37,809 bases of DNA from Campylobacter coli LMG 9860 (GTDB lineage: Bacteria; Campylobacterota; Campylobacteria; Campylobacterales; Campylobacteraceae), in the NCBI RefSeq assembly GCF_000254135.1, contig NZ_AINS01000059.1, forward strand, positions 1 through 37,809, given 5' to 3'. A program made the position numbers and the translations under genes. Below, in pieces: positions 1 to 9,067 of the stretch. Within the stretch, counting starts at the first letter, position 1; every line of letters starts with the position of its first letter. A model generated the notes under the pieces. The model ran no database searches. It saw only the letters and a list, made by a program, of their open reading frames with translations, and was not told the DNA's origin.

Positions 1-1228
1 TAGTAGCAAGGATGTTTTCGTTGATAATTTTACCCATTTTGCCTAATTCATCATTAGCTTTAATTTCAATTGTCTGAATTTCTATTTTTTCATGATTTAA
101 AAAGCGAAAGAAATTTTCCAAAGACTTAAGTATAAGAGGAATTCTAGAGCCTATGATTTTTCTTATAAAAAAGTACACAACAGTCAAAATAGCAATTAGT
201 GCTATTATAGCAACACTAATAATAGTATATTGTAGTTTATATAAAGGGGCTAAAACTGATTTTTTAGGAGTTGTTACAATTACACTCCAATGACTAGAAT
301 TACCTAAAGTGCTAAATGAAGAGATACTAGCATAACTAGGATCTCCTGTTGAGGCAATATAATTATCTAAGATTTCATCTTTATGGTTTTTAACCGCCTC
401 AACAATTAATTGAGCAGATTGATCTTTGTTAATATCAAATAAAGTTTTTAAAATTCCATTTTTAATTTTATGAACAGCAATAATACCCTGATCGTTCATT
501 AAGATTCTTAGATCCCCTTCAAAAAAGTCGAATTTTGGATCCAATATAATCTCGGAAATTTCTAGTAAATCTAGAGTATATCCTATAACTCCAATAAATT
601 TACCCTTATTGTTAAAAATAGGCATACCGAAATTTATACCTAAAAATTCATTATTATCATAATTAAGTTTTCTAGGAGAACCTACAAAAACAGAGTCTTT
701 ATCTCCATATTTTGCATTTTGTTCGATATTTTGTATTAGATTTAATTGAGAGAAATTGTTTGGAGTTGAAATAGTAGTTATTCCACCAGATTTTTCTGCT
801 ATTTGATCAAAAAATATCATAGAAAAAGTTTTTCCATCTGGGCTAATATATTTTTTATCTACATTCTGCATATCACTTAATACAGTAGTATCTTTTAAAT
901 AGAGAAATGTATATGCTGCATAGTGACTACTATCAAAAGCATTTTTTATAAGACTTTCAATTAAATCGATATCTACATGATCATTATTTTGAAACATTTC
1001 ATTTAACGATGTAGCAACTACTTTGGTTAGTGTGACTTCTTCATTTAAGATACCTTGTATATAATTCACATATCTTTTTGAAGATAATAAAATAGCATTT
1101 TTGGCTTCTTTTTCTGAATATGAAGCAACTTGAAAAGAAACAATAGCAATTATAAGAGCTATAGCTACAATAATACTAATAGCAACTGATAATAAGAGTT
1201 TCGAACTAACGCTAGATAGTCTAAACAT
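1..1228 (-). CDS. Methyl-accepting chemotaxis protein, N-terminal part (DocC/Tlp4-like position)
   Basis: Partial gene: the ATG lies at 1228 and the reading frame stays open to the window edge, so about 409 N-terminal residues are present and the signalling domain is missing. The protein starts MFRLSSVSSK, followed by a membrane segment at about residues 11-33. A periplasmic region of about 300 residues looks like a double-Cache sensor, and a second membrane segment lies at about 331-354. The start of a HAMP-like stretch follows. This is the architecture of transmembrane chemoreceptors that feed CheA/CheW, which are encoded at 26988-29808. The position beside the DUF2393 pair matches the docC (tlp4) region of C. 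jejuni. Campylobacter receptors share similar sensor domains, so which Tlp this is and its ligand cannot be settled here. Confidence is high for chemoreceptor and modest for the specific name. Confidence 0.85.
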   Translation of the reverse strand, partial: MFRLSSVSSKLLLSVAISIIVAIALIIAIVSFQVASYSEKEAKNAILLSSKRYVNYIQGILNEEVTLTKVVATSLNEMFQNNDHVDIDLIESLIKNAFDSSHYAAYTFLYLKDTTVLSDMQNVDKKYISPDGKTFSMIFFDQIAEKSGGITTISTPNNFSQLNLIQNIEQNAKYGDKDSVFVGSPRKLNYDNNEFLGINFGMPIFNNKGKFIGVIGYTLDLLEISEIILDPKFDFFEGDLRILMNDQGIIAVHKIKNGILKTLFDINKDQSAQLIVEAVKNHKDEILDNYIASTGDPSYASISSFSTLGNSSHWSVIVTTPKKSVLAPLYKLQYTIISVAIIALIAILTVVYFFIRKIIGSRIPLILKSLENFFRFLNHEKIEIQTIEIKANDELGKMGKIINENILAT

Positions 1229-1339
1229 GAAAAACCTCACATAAATTTTTTACTAAAAATAAATTTCGTTAGCATATCAAAAAAAATAAAATTAATATAA
1301 AATTATTTTTTATAGATGTTTTAAAACTATTTAACAATA

Positions 1340-1849
1340 TCAAATACATTTTAAGGTGTGATAAAATTCAGGATTATTAAAACTTGGAGGAAAAGGAACG
1401 CTAACTCTAAATTCTTTATAGGTATTACCCGGGAGTGTGTCTATGATTTCTATAGTATAAGAAACACTTGTATTTTGCATCTTGGCATTGCGCACATTTT
1501 TTTCCTCAAAAATTTCCCCTCCAACTCGCTTTTTATTTAGTATGCTTAGCATTAAATAGCATTTACGAATATTAAATTTGGTAAGATTTTGCACTCTTCC
1601 TGTAATAATAATACTTTCATGTCTTAAATCTCTAGAAAAGGTAAGTTTGCTAAGACTAGCTTGGGTTGTGAATTGATTGATAGTGAGAAATACAGAATAA
1701 ATTAAAAGTGCGGTGAAAATGGTCGCGATAGTATAGGAAATAAGAGCAAATTCTTTTTGCTTCACTTTTAAAAAAATTAAAATACAAACTAAAACAAAGC
1801 AAAGAAGCAAGATAACAAAAGCCAAAATATGAAAAATTGTAAATTGCAT
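1340..1849 (-). CDS. DUF2393-like membrane protein (downstream copy)
   Basis: About 169 residues. One hydrophobic segment near the N-terminus (about residues 3-28) and a second (about 35-60) are followed by a soluble domain of roughly 100 residues. I place the start at the ATG at 1849, which overlaps the TAA of the upstream gene (TAATG) and has GGAG about 8 bases before it; a GTG at 1858 is the alternative. The layout matches the next gene upstream (two membrane helices, then a beta-rich domain with a 'N.T...F..C' pattern), so the two look like a tandem duplication. They resemble the Campylobacter DUF2393 family, whose function is unknown. Coupling to the SPFH gene suggests a shared membrane role, which is inference only. 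Confidence 0.75.
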   Translation of the reverse strand: MQFTIFHILAFVILLLCFVLVCILIFLKVKQKEFALISYTIATIFTALLIYSVFLTINQFTTQASLSKLTFSRDLRHESIIITGRVQNLTKFNIRKCYLMLSILNKKRVGGEIFEEKNVRNAKMQNTSVSYTIEIIDTLPGNTYKEFRVSVPFPPSFNNPEFYHTLKCI

Positions 1850-2379
1850 TAAAAACACTCCGAATTGAGGCGTATGGTGTAATTATTGTCATAGTTGAAA
1901 TTATCAAAAGAAATTCTTTGAAATTGAGTTGTATTTTTTTTCAGATTAAAAATTTCCCTGCTTTTTTGCCTAAAGGGAATGAGTTGATTTTTATATTCAT
2001 TGATGAGATTATCTTCGGGTAATTTATCCTTGAAAATTCTAGCAATCACTTTACATTGTTTAAAGTCGTTTTTAGAAGTATTTGTGATATTAAAATCAAT
2101 AATTAAAGCTTCAGAGCTTTGGATGAATTTTTGTTCTACAATGGTTGTTTTTCTACTCCTTACTTCGCTATCTATGAATTTATATCCATATGTATAAATC
2201 AAAAAACAAATAATTATATTAAGTGCGATGATCAAAAGGGCCGCCACAGGTTTGTGGCGTAAAAAGATACACAAGAGTAGAACGCAAGTAAAGAGGAAAA
2301 AGACAAATAAAATCAGCATATAATCCACTAAATATAAGTGAGTAGTGTAAAAATGCACAATTTCTTTTAGTCTTTCCAC
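1849..2379 (-). CDS. DUF2393-like membrane protein (upstream copy)
   Basis: 176 residues with two adjacent membrane helices (about 20-42 and 46-68), then a soluble domain containing ITNTSKNDFKQC. This parallels VQNLTKFNIRKC in the next gene, the main visible sign that the two are paralogues. The gene lies 10 bases after the SPFH gene and overlaps the following gene as TAATG, so the three are probably co-transcribed. Family known in Campylobacterota as DUF2393; no function is established and none can be read from the sequence. No signal peptidase site or catalytic motif was seen. Confidence 0.75.
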   Translation of the reverse strand: MERLKEIVHFYTTHLYLVDYMLILFVFFLFTCVLLLCIFLRHKPVAALLIIALNIIICFLIYTYGYKFIDSEVRSRKTTIVEQKFIQSSEALIIDFNITNTSKNDFKQCKVIARIFKDKLPEDNLINEYKNQLIPFRQKSREIFNLKKNTTQFQRISFDNFNYDNNYTIRLNSECF

Positions 2380-2389
2380 TTTATATATC

Positions 2390-3472
2390 CTAGTTCATGT
2401 TAGTAGAACTTTGTTTTTTAGCATCCTTAGTATCCACCCAAATATTTGGTACTGCTCCACCAGGAGTTAAGAAAATTTTAGCATCTTGATTGACTTTCAA
2501 GGCTTCATTAAATTCTTTTTGGGTTTCAATTTGTTTTAAGTTAAGCAAAGGAGTATTTAAACTATTCGCAATTTCTTTATTAGAATAAGCTTGCGCATCT
2601 GCTTCTATTTTTACAGCCATTGCTTTACCTTTAGCACTGATGATGGTTGCATTTGCTTCCCCTTCAGCCAAAGCAGCTTTTTTTAAAGCTTCTTGATTTG
2701 CTCTTTCTACCTCATATTTAGTTCTTTCTGCTTCTTGTTTTGCAATTTGCACGCGTTCAATTTGCTCTTTTACTTTCAAAGGCAATATAATTTCTCTAAG
2801 TTGAACCGCACGAAGTTCCACTGGCTCATTAGGTTGTGCTTCTATGGTTTTTCTTATCCCTTCTTCGATTTGAGTTGCGATTGCATTACGATTTGTTGGC
2901 AATTCTTCAGCAGTATATTTTCCTACAACACTTCGAACCACATCACGCACCACAGGATCTATGATTTTATTTTCCCAATTTAAACTCCAAGTTGCTATAG
3001 TTTGAGGAACTTGTAAAGGATTTAAGCGGTATTGAACTGTTACATCAATAGAAACAGGCAAGCCGCGTGAATCAAGCACAGAAATGCTGTTTTTATTAAT
3101 TACACCTGAACCTGAAGTTAAATTTTCATTACTTCCTTCTATAGAAGCATAATTGATTTGTCTTACTCTCGTATCAATTGTAGTTATTTTTTGTATAAAA
3201 GGTATAAAAAAATGGAGTCCTGGCTCTAAAGGATTTGGGTCGTATCTACCTGTAGTGGATTTAATCCCCATTTCTCCAGAATTTATCACCATAAAAGGTT
3301 TTGCGATAATTAAAAACAAAACAATAATAATTACACCATAAACAAAAGGAGAAAATTTTCCAAAACCCTTGAAATTAAATTCAGGAGCTTTGAAATTGAA
3401 ATTTTGTCGGTTGTTATTGTTATTCGAATTTCCATTTTTTTTATTGAAATAATCATTCAAATCAGCTGGCAT
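2390..3472 (-). CDS. SPFH/Band 7 (prohibitin-like) membrane protein
   Basis: 360 residues. An Asn-rich, polar N-terminus (residues 1-42) precedes one membrane helix (about 43-62), then a prohibitin/Band 7 domain (about 63-250) and an Ala/Glu/Lys-rich coiled coil (about 235-310) with the typical EAERTKYEVERA and AEGEANA stretches. The last 50 residues include a hydrophobic patch (KIFLTPGGAVPNIWVD). SPFH proteins form large ring- or cage-like oligomers at the inner membrane; the family also includes HflK/HflC, but there is no adjacent hflC here, so I do not use that name. The start ATG at 3472 follows AAGGAAATAA. It sits 15 bases after ilvE and leads into the DUF2393 pair. Specific partners are unknown. 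Confidence 0.85.
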   Translation of the reverse strand: MPADLNDYFNKKNGNSNNNNNRQNFNFKAPEFNFKGFGKFSPFVYGVIIIVLFLIIAKPFMVINSGEMGIKSTTGRYDPNPLEPGLHFFIPFIQKITTIDTRVRQINYASIEGSNENLTSGSGVINKNSISVLDSRGLPVSIDVTVQYRLNPLQVPQTIATWSLNWENKIIDPVVRDVVRSVVGKYTAEELPTNRNAIATQIEEGIRKTIEAQPNEPVELRAVQLREIILPLKVKEQIERVQIAKQEAERTKYEVERANQEALKKAALAEGEANATIISAKGKAMAVKIEADAQAYSNKEIANSLNTPLLNLKQIETQKEFNEALKVNQDAKIFLTPGGAVPNIWVDTKDAKKQSSTNMN

Positions 3473-3487
3473 TTATTTCCTTTATCT

Positions 3488-4402
3488 TTAAATATAAGTT
3501 AGCATAGATGCGTATTTTTCATTGCGTCCATAAACTACATCAAAATAAGCATCTTGAAGTTTTTTAGTAATAGAACCTCTTATACCACTGCCTATAATTC
3601 TTGCATCAACATTATTAATAGGAGTGATTTCTGCAGCAGTTCCAGTAAAAAATGCTTCATCAGCAGTATAAACCTCATCCCTTGAAATTCTTTGACGAAG
3701 TACAGTTAAACCAAGATCGTGAGCGATTTTAAGAACTGTGTCTTGAGTGATACTTTTTAAAGAAAAATCATTAGGTGGAGTGATTAAAACTCCATCTTTT
3801 ACGATAAAGAAGCACTCTCCCGTACCTTCTGCTATAAAACCCTCTTCATCAAGCATCAAAGCTTCTTCATATCCTGCTTCAATAGCTTCAAATTTTGCAA
3901 TTTGAGAGTTAAGATAGTTTGCGCTCGCTTTTGCTTTACCCATACAAGATTTTACACTATTTCTTACAAAAGATGAAATTTTTACTTTAATACCTTTTTC
4001 TAAACCTTCTTCACCCAAATAAGCACCCCATTCCCAAGCAGCGATGCCAACGCGTACAGGGGCTTTTACATGATAAAGTCCCATTACTCCATCTCCTAAG
4101 AAGATTACAGGGCGAATATAGACATTGTTTTTAAAATCATTTACTTTTAAAAGTTCAATTTGTGCCTTTTCAAGCTCTTTTTGAGAAAAAGGGCAGTTTA
4201 AAAGAGTAATTTTAGCAGATTCTAAAAGTCTTTTAGTGTGATCTTCAAGTCTGAAAATCGCTAAGCCTTTATCTGTTTTATAAGCTCTTGTTCCTTCAAA
4301 AACAGCATTACCATAATGTAAAGAATGGGTTAAAAAGTGCAAGGTTGCATCTTTAAAATCAACTAATTTTCCATCCATCCAAATTTTATCTGCTGAGATC
4401 AT
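3488..4402 (-). CDS. ilvE: Branched-chain amino acid aminotransferase
   Basis: 304 residues, the usual length for class IV PLP aminotransferases. It catalyses the last step of leucine, isoleucine and valine synthesis, moving an amino group from glutamate to the keto acids, in the cytoplasm. Family signatures visible: HYGNAVFEG near residue 30, the PLP-binding lysine K158 in AKASANYL, and EGTGECFF (about 192-199), followed by a TAAEITP stretch near 255. The ATG at 4402 follows AAGGCTAAAA. It is the first gene of the minus-strand group ending in the DUF2393 pair. D-amino acid transaminase is a related alternative, but the EGTGE/NYLNS pattern and length favour IlvE. Confidence 0.95.
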   Translation of the reverse strand: MISADKIWMDGKLVDFKDATLHFLTHSLHYGNAVFEGTRAYKTDKGLAIFRLEDHTKRLLESAKITLLNCPFSQKELEKAQIELLKVNDFKNNVYIRPVIFLGDGVMGLYHVKAPVRVGIAAWEWGAYLGEEGLEKGIKVKISSFVRNSVKSCMGKAKASANYLNSQIAKFEAIEAGYEEALMLDEEGFIAEGTGECFFIVKDGVLITPPNDFSLKSITQDTVLKIAHDLGLTVLRQRISRDEVYTADEAFFTGTAAEITPINNVDARIIGSGIRGSITKKLQDAYFDVVYGRNEKYASMLTYI

Positions 4403-4728
4403 TTTTAGCCTTAATAGTCATATTTTTGTTAAAAAACTTTTAATTTTAGCAAAAGTAAATTAATGATAGCTTGATATATAAAGTATAAATTTAAACATTT
4501 ATGAAGGATTTTAATAAAAAATAAAATCAAACTTTTAGAATTTATCGAGTCGATTTTATTAAGGATATGGCCTTTTTCTAATGATTAAAATAAGAATGAG
4601 AAATTTAATACCACGATTTTTAAGTCAAGATTGTGAAAAACTGAATTAAATTTTTTATAGAATTTAGTGTAAATTTAAAAATTTATTTATTAAAGTTTGA
4701 AATAATTATAAAAATCAAAGGAGAAAAA
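4403..4728. other. Divergent intergenic region, ilvE / tautomerase
   Basis: 326 bases of very AT-rich DNA between divergent genes. It must hold promoters for both directions. The rightward gene has AAAGGAG at 4717-4723 and AT-rich sequence (AATTATAAAA around 4704-4713) that could be its -10 box. A 22-codon open frame (4581-4649) has no ribosome binding site and no recognisable product. No RNA gene or strong hairpin was seen. Confidence 0.5.
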
Positions 4729-4935
4729 ATGCCAATTGTAAATATTAAACTAGCAAAGCCAGCTTTAAGTAAGGAGCAAAAAGCTGAATTGATAGCCGAT
4801 ATAACTGAGCTTTTAAGCACAAAATACAACAAAAGTAAAGAAAGGGTAGTGGTGATGTTAGAAGATATCGAAAGTTATGACATAGGTTTTGGTGGTGAAA
4901 GCGTAGAGGCCATTAAGGCAAAGGCAAATAAATGA
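4729..4935 (+). CDS. 4-oxalocrotonate tautomerase family protein
   Basis: 68 residues starting MPIVNIKLA. After removal of Met the catalytic Pro-1 would be N-terminal, the hallmark of this family. Its small subunits form hexamers and interconvert keto and enol forms. Length is normal (about 60-75). The ribosome binding site AAAGGAGA lies 6 bases before the ATG. The stop overlaps the next gene (bcp) by 4 bases (ATGA), so the two are translationally coupled. The true substrate is unknown: Campylobacter has no catechol meta-cleavage pathway of the kind in which 4-OT was found, so the role is probably different from the classical one. Confidence 0.88.
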   Translation: MPIVNIKLAKPALSKEQKAELIADITELLSTKYNKSKERVVVMLEDIESYDIGFGGESVEAIKAKANK

Positions 4936-5390
4936 GTGTTTTAAAAGTAGGGGATGAGGCGCCACAATTTGAACTTTTAAATCAAGATGGGGTGAAAATC
5001 GCTCTTAAAGATTTTATTGGTAAAAAAGTGATTTTATATTTTTATCCTAAGGACAATACTCCAGGTTGCACCACAGAAGCTTGCGATTTTAGTGCAAATT
5101 ATGATAAGTTTTGTGATAAAAATGCAGTGATTATCGGTGTAAGTCCTGATGGTGTGACAAGTCATGATAAATTTATTGCTAAATTTAATTTAAAGCACAT
5201 ATTATTAAGTGATAGCGAAAAAGAAGTGGCAAAAGCTTATGGAGCTTGGGGACTTAAGAAAAATTATGGTAAAGAATATGAAGGCATTATAAGATCGACT
5301 TTTGTTATCGATGAAGCGGGAAAAATTGCCCAAATTTATAGCAATGTCCGCGTAAAAGATCATGCACTAAAAGTGCTTGAAAGTCTTTAA
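4932..5390 (+). CDS. bcp: Thiol peroxidase of the BCP/PrxQ type
   Basis: 152 residues, a complete atypical peroxiredoxin. It reduces hydrogen peroxide and organic hydroperoxides in the cytoplasm with electrons from thioredoxin. The peroxidatic cysteine is C46 in TPGCTTEAC, with a second cysteine five residues later (C51), the PrxQ-type resolving position. FYPKDNTPGC matches the family signature. It overlaps the tautomerase gene by 4 bases and the following queH gene by 1 base (TAATG), so the three form a tight operon. Nothing looks damaged. Confidence 0.94.
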   Translation: MSVLKVGDEAPQFELLNQDGVKIALKDFIGKKVILYFYPKDNTPGCTTEACDFSANYDKFCDKNAVIIGVSPDGVTSHDKFIAKFNLKHILLSDSEKEVAKAYGAWGLKKNYGKEYEGIIRSTFVIDEAGKIAQIYSNVRVKDHALKVLESL

Positions 5391-6481
5391 TGTTGGTGCA
5401 TATTTGTTGTAGTGTAGACAGTCATTATTTTATAGAAGAGCTTAGAAAAGAATATCCTAAAGAAAAAATTATAGGATATTTCTATGATCCTAATATCCAT
5501 CCTTTAAGCGAATATGAATTAAGATTTTTAGATGTAAAAAGATCTTGTGATAAGCTCGGTATCAAGCTTTATAAGGGCGAGTATGAGTATGAAAAATGGC
5601 TAAAAGCTGTAAAAGGCTATGAAGATGAGCCAGAAAAAGGTGCAAGATGTGAAATTTGTTTTGATCTAAGAATGGGTTCAAGTGTAGAATTTGCAGCCAA
5701 AATAGGAGAAAAAAAGCTTACAACAACACTTTTAACAAGCCCTAAGAAGGATTTAGAGCAGTTAAAAAATGCTTTGCAAAAAGAGTGTGAGCCTTATGGG
5801 GTGGAATTTTTAGCTCCTGATTTTCGTAAAAATGGAGGCACTCAAAGGCAATTTGCTTTAGCAAAAAAAGAAATGCTTTATCATCAAAATTATTGTGGTT
5901 GTATTTATGGGCTTAAAAAGCAAAAGCAAGATAAAAACTTTATTGATGAATTAATGTCACCTATTAATGCTCAAATTTTACCCGCAAGCATAGAAGCTAG
6001 AATAGCTCTTTATAAAAAAGTTAATTTATTAGAAAAAAAGGGTATAAAATTTGAAATCATAAGACAAAAATTCTTAAACTACCGACTTTTAAGTGCTTTA
6101 ATAAAGCTTGATAAAAAAGCCGTTAAGAGTCATATTTTATTTTATTCTCATTTTAAAAATCATTATACAAGATTTAGTTTAGATGAGAAAAATTTAAATG
6201 AAAATTTAAAGAATGGAATCTATAAAAGCACGAAAGATGAAATCAGCTTTATAGAATTTTGGCGCTTTAATTCTGATTTTAAAAACAAATGGAAAAGTTT
6301 TGAAGATTTTTTAAAACATCCTTTAAAAATAGAAGAAGAAATTAAATGGCGAAATAAACATTTTGGAGCTTATGATCTTAGCCCTGTTATAGTGCTTGAA
6401 AAAATTTTACCTACAAGATATGAGATTGTAGCCAAGAGTGAAATTTACTATGATGTTAAGGAAGTTATAAAAAGAACATAG
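5390..6481 (+). CDS. queH: Epoxyqueuosine reductase QueH with C-terminal extension
   Basis: 363 residues. The N-terminal half (about 1-185) is a QueH/DUF208 domain: CC at residues 6-7 in HICCSVDS, then SYxxPNIHP-like FYDPNIHPLSEY, ARCEICFDLR (about 125-134) and a final YCGC (about 183-186). These cysteines would bind the iron-sulfur cluster and metal used to reduce epoxyqueuosine in tRNA to queuosine. Known QueH proteins are about 180-250 residues; here a further 175 residues follow that I cannot assign. They are Lys-rich, contain no obvious catalytic motif, and seem intact. The gene starts as TAATG overlap with bcp. High confidence for the domain; the extension is unexplained. Confidence 0.85.
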   Translation: MLVHICCSVDSHYFIEELRKEYPKEKIIGYFYDPNIHPLSEYELRFLDVKRSCDKLGIKLYKGEYEYEKWLKAVKGYEDEPEKGARCEICFDLRMGSSVEFAAKIGEKKLTTTLLTSPKKDLEQLKNALQKECEPYGVEFLAPDFRKNGGTQRQFALAKKEMLYHQNYCGCIYGLKKQKQDKNFIDELMSPINAQILPASIEARIALYKKVNLLEKKGIKFEIIRQKFLNYRLLSALIKLDKKAVKSHILFYSHFKNHYTRFSLDEKNLNENLKNGIYKSTKDEISFIEFWRFNSDFKNKWKSFEDFLKHPLKIEEEIKWRNKHFGAYDLSPVIVLEKILPTRYEIVAKSEIYYDVKEVIKRT

Positions 6482-6557
6482 ATTTAAAATATTTTAAAAT
6501 CACTTAAAATTTTGACTAAAATTGATTGGATTAACATAATTTTTAATGATTTTTTTA

Positions 6558-6563
6558 TATAAT
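6558..6563 (+). promoter_or_regulatory. Putative sigma70 -10 box for fabZ operon
   Basis: TATAAT at 6558-6563 lies 32 bases before the fabZ ATG (6596) after a T-rich stretch, typical of Campylobacter promoters, which often lack a -35 box. Ribosome binding site AAGG follows at 6584-6587. Confidence 0.6.
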
Positions 6564-6595
6564 TATGTTTTTTAATTGTTTTTAAGGCCGATTTA

Positions 6596-7036
6596 ATGAT
6601 AGATGTAATGAAAATTCAAGAAATTTTACCTCACCGTTATCCTTTTTTGCTTGTTGATAAAATCACAGAGTTAAAAGTTGGAGAAGTTGTTCGAGGATAT
6701 AAAAATATCAGCATAAGCGATCATGTTTTTATGGGACATTTCCCAGGTCATCCTATTTATCCTGGAGTTTTGATTTTAGAAGGTATGGCGCAAACGGGTG
6801 GGGTTTTGGCTTTTGAAAGCATGGATGCTAAGGTAGATCCAAAAAGTAAGGTTGTATATTTTACAGGTATTGATGGAGCTAAATTTAGAAATCCTGTTCG
6901 CCCTGGAGATAGACTTGATTATGAAATGCAAGTAGTTAAAAATCGTGGCAATATGTGGATTTTTAAGGGTCAAGCTTTTGTAGATGGAAATTTGGTTGCA
7001 GAAGCAGAACTTAAAGCTATGATAGTAGACAAATAA
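6596..7036 (+). CDS. fabZ: 3-hydroxyacyl-ACP dehydratase FabZ
   Basis: 146 residues, normal for FabZ. It dehydrates 3-hydroxyacyl-ACP in fatty acid elongation (cytoplasm). The hot-dog-fold signature is present: [11 protein letters not shown] at residues 11-21, catalytic His48 in [11 protein letters not shown] and Glu62 in LEGMAQ. It is followed 10 bases later by lpxA, the usual fabZ-lpxA pairing that links fatty acid and lipid A synthesis. Start ATG at 6596 with AAGG 8 bases upstream; its own promoter is likely at 6558. Confidence 0.96.
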   Translation: MIDVMKIQEILPHRYPFLLVDKITELKVGEVVRGYKNISISDHVFMGHFPGHPIYPGVLILEGMAQTGGVLAFESMDAKVDPKSKVVYFTGIDGAKFRNPVRPGDRLDYEMQVVKNRGNMWIFKGQAFVDGNLVAEAELKAMIVDK

Positions 7037-7046
7037 GAGAGAATCA

Positions 7047-7838
7047 GTGAAAAAAATTCATCCTAGTGCTGTAATAGAAGATGGAGCTATTTTAGGTGAT
7101 GATGTTGTTATTGAGGCTTATGCATATGTAAGCAAAGAAGCTAAGATAGGCAATGGGGTTGTTATCAAGCAAGGGGCGAGAATACTTTCAGATACTACCA
7201 TAGGTGATCATTCTCGTGTATTTTCATATGCTATAGTAGGTGATATTCCTCAAGATATATCTTATAAGGACGAGCAAAAAAGCGGAGTAATTATAGGGCA
7301 AAATTCTACTATTAGAGAATTTGCTACGATAAATTCGGGTACAGCTAAAGGCGATGGTTTTACTCGTATAGGAGACAATGCTTTTATAATGGCGTATTGT
7401 CATATCGCACATGATTGCCTTTTAGGGGATAATATTATTTTAGCCAACAACGCAACCTTAGCAGGGCATGTAGAACTAGGAGATTTTACCGTTGTGGGTG
7501 GTCTTACTCCTATTCATCAATTTGTTAAAGTGGGTGAGGGCTGTATGATAGCAGGTGCGAGTGCGCTTTCGCAAGATATAGTACCTTTTTGTTTAGCTGA
7601 AGGAAATCGTGCAAGTATTAGAAGTTTGAATTTAGTAGGAATTCGTCGTCGTTTTGATAAGGATGAAGTAGATAGGCTTAGTAAAGCTTTTAAATTCTTG
7701 TTTAGACAGGGGGATTTAAAAGAAAATGCTCAAAAATTATTAGAAAATAATGAAAGTGAAAATGTTAATAAAATGTGTAAATTTATATTAGAAACAAAAC
7801 GCGGAATCCCTGTATATAGAGGTAAAAATAATGCCTAG
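7047..7838 (+). CDS. lpxA: UDP-N-acetylglucosamine O-acyltransferase LpxA
   Basis: 263 residues, typical length. First step of lipid A synthesis: transfer of a 3-hydroxyacyl chain from ACP to UDP-GlcNAc (or its diamino variant, which Campylobacter makes through GnnA/GnnB). The left-handed parallel beta-helix is visible as repeated hexapeptides (IGDxxxVxxxAxIG) over residues about 5-190. HIAHDC carries the presumed catalytic His122, with NNATLAGHV following. The C-terminal helical part (about 195-263) is complete. The 3' end overlaps clpX by 8 bases. Confidence 0.95.
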   Translation: MKKIHPSAVIEDGAILGDDVVIEAYAYVSKEAKIGNGVVIKQGARILSDTTIGDHSRVFSYAIVGDIPQDISYKDEQKSGVIIGQNSTIREFATINSGTAKGDGFTRIGDNAFIMAYCHIAHDCLLGDNIILANNATLAGHVELGDFTVVGGLTPIHQFVKVGEGCMIAGASALSQDIVPFCLAEGNRASIRSLNLVGIRRRFDKDEVDRLSKAFKFLFRQGDLKENAQKLLENNESENVNKMCKFILETKRGIPVYRGKNNA

Positions 7839-9054
7839 AAAATGCAGTTTTTGTAATGAAGTGGAAAATCCACAAAGAAGAATTTTAGCCAATGAAAACG
7901 ATGATGCATTTATTTGTGAGTATTGTGTTGAGGGGGCTTATAGTATTATCTATGGGGAAGAAAAAGAATTTAAAGAGCCAAAACATGAACATGGCGTTGA
8001 TTTTAAAGATATTACCCCAAAAGAATTAAAAGCTTATTTGGATCGCTATGTCATAGGGCAAGATAGGGCTAAAAAAGTTTTTAGTGTAGGGGTTTATAAT
8101 CACTATAAAAGACTTTTCAAATCTGAACTTCAAGATGATGATGTGGAGCTTTTTAAATCCAATATCCTTCTTATAGGTCCTACAGGTAGCGGAAAAACCT
8201 TACTTGCTCAAACTTTAGCTAAATTTTTGGATGTACCTATAGCCATTTGCGATGCGACTTCTTTAACCGAAGCAGGTTATGTGGGCGAGGATGTAGAAAA
8301 TATTTTAACCCGTCTTTTGCAAGCTGCTGATGGAGATGTAGAAAGAGCTCAAAAGGGCATAGTATTTATCGATGAGATTGATAAAATAGCTAGAATGAGT
8401 GAAAATCGCTCTATCACTCGTGATGTGAGTGGAGAAGGCGTGCAGCAAGCTTTGCTTAAGATTATAGAAGGAAGCTTGGTTAATATTCCGCCTAAAGGAG
8501 GAAGAAAACATCCTAATCAAGATTTTATTCAAATTGATACTTCAAATATTTTATTTGTTTGTGGTGGTGCATTTGATGGCTTAGAAACTATACTTAAGAG
8601 AAAATTAGGCGATAAGGTCGTAGGCTTTTTCGATAATGAAAAAGAAAATAGCAAAGCTTTGCTTGAAAAGATAGAGCCTGATGATTTAGTGCATTTTGGC
8701 CTTATACCTGAACTTATAGGGCGCTTACATGTTATAACTTCTTTAAACGAGCTTAATGAAGATGATATGGTAAGAATTTTGACCGAGCCAAAAAATGCTA
8801 TCGTAAAGCAATATCAAAAACTTTTTGCTATTGATGGCGTGAACTTAAAATTTGAAGATGATGCTTTAAGAGAAATTGCAAAATTAGCCTTAGAACGAAA
8901 AACGGGCGCTAGAGGACTTAGAAGTATTATAGAAGAAATAATGGTGGATTTGATGTTTGAGTTACCAGAATATAAAAATTATGATATCGTTATCACCAAA
9001 GAAGTGGTAAGAGATGGTGCAAAAGCGTTATTAATCAAAAAGAAAATAAGCTAA
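7831..9054 (+). CDS. clpX: ATP-dependent Clp protease ATP-binding subunit ClpX
   Basis: 407 residues. An AAA+ unfoldase that recognises tagged or native substrates and feeds them to ClpP. The N-terminal four-cysteine zinc-binding domain is present (C5, C8, C29, C32). Walker A GPTGSGKT is at residues 116-123, Walker B IVFIDEID about residue 180, and the sensor regions and the GARGLR stretch lie near 355-360. An IGL-like ClpP-contact loop reads VVGFF around residues 266-270. Overlap with lpxA implies co-translation; mreB follows after 13 bases. Confidence 0.96.
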   Translation: MPRKCSFCNEVENPQRRILANENDDAFICEYCVEGAYSIIYGEEKEFKEPKHEHGVDFKDITPKELKAYLDRYVIGQDRAKKVFSVGVYNHYKRLFKSELQDDDVELFKSNILLIGPTGSGKTLLAQTLAKFLDVPIAICDATSLTEAGYVGEDVENILTRLLQAADGDVERAQKGIVFIDEIDKIARMSENRSITRDVSGEGVQQALLKIIEGSLVNIPPKGGRKHPNQDFIQIDTSNILFVCGGAFDGLETILKRKLGDKVVGFFDNEKENSKALLEKIEPDDLVHFGLIPELIGRLHVITSLNELNEDDMVRILTEPKNAIVKQYQKLFAIDGVNLKFEDDALREIAKLALERKTGARGLRSIIEEIMVDLMFELPEYKNYDIVITKEVVRDGAKALLIKKKIS

Positions 9055-9067
9055 AAAAGGGATAAAA

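Noticed and set aside
4567..4649. Small open frames in the ilvE/tautomerase spacer (4 and 22 codons)
   Set aside because: The first has a plausible ribosome binding site but stops at once; the second has none. No family resemblance.
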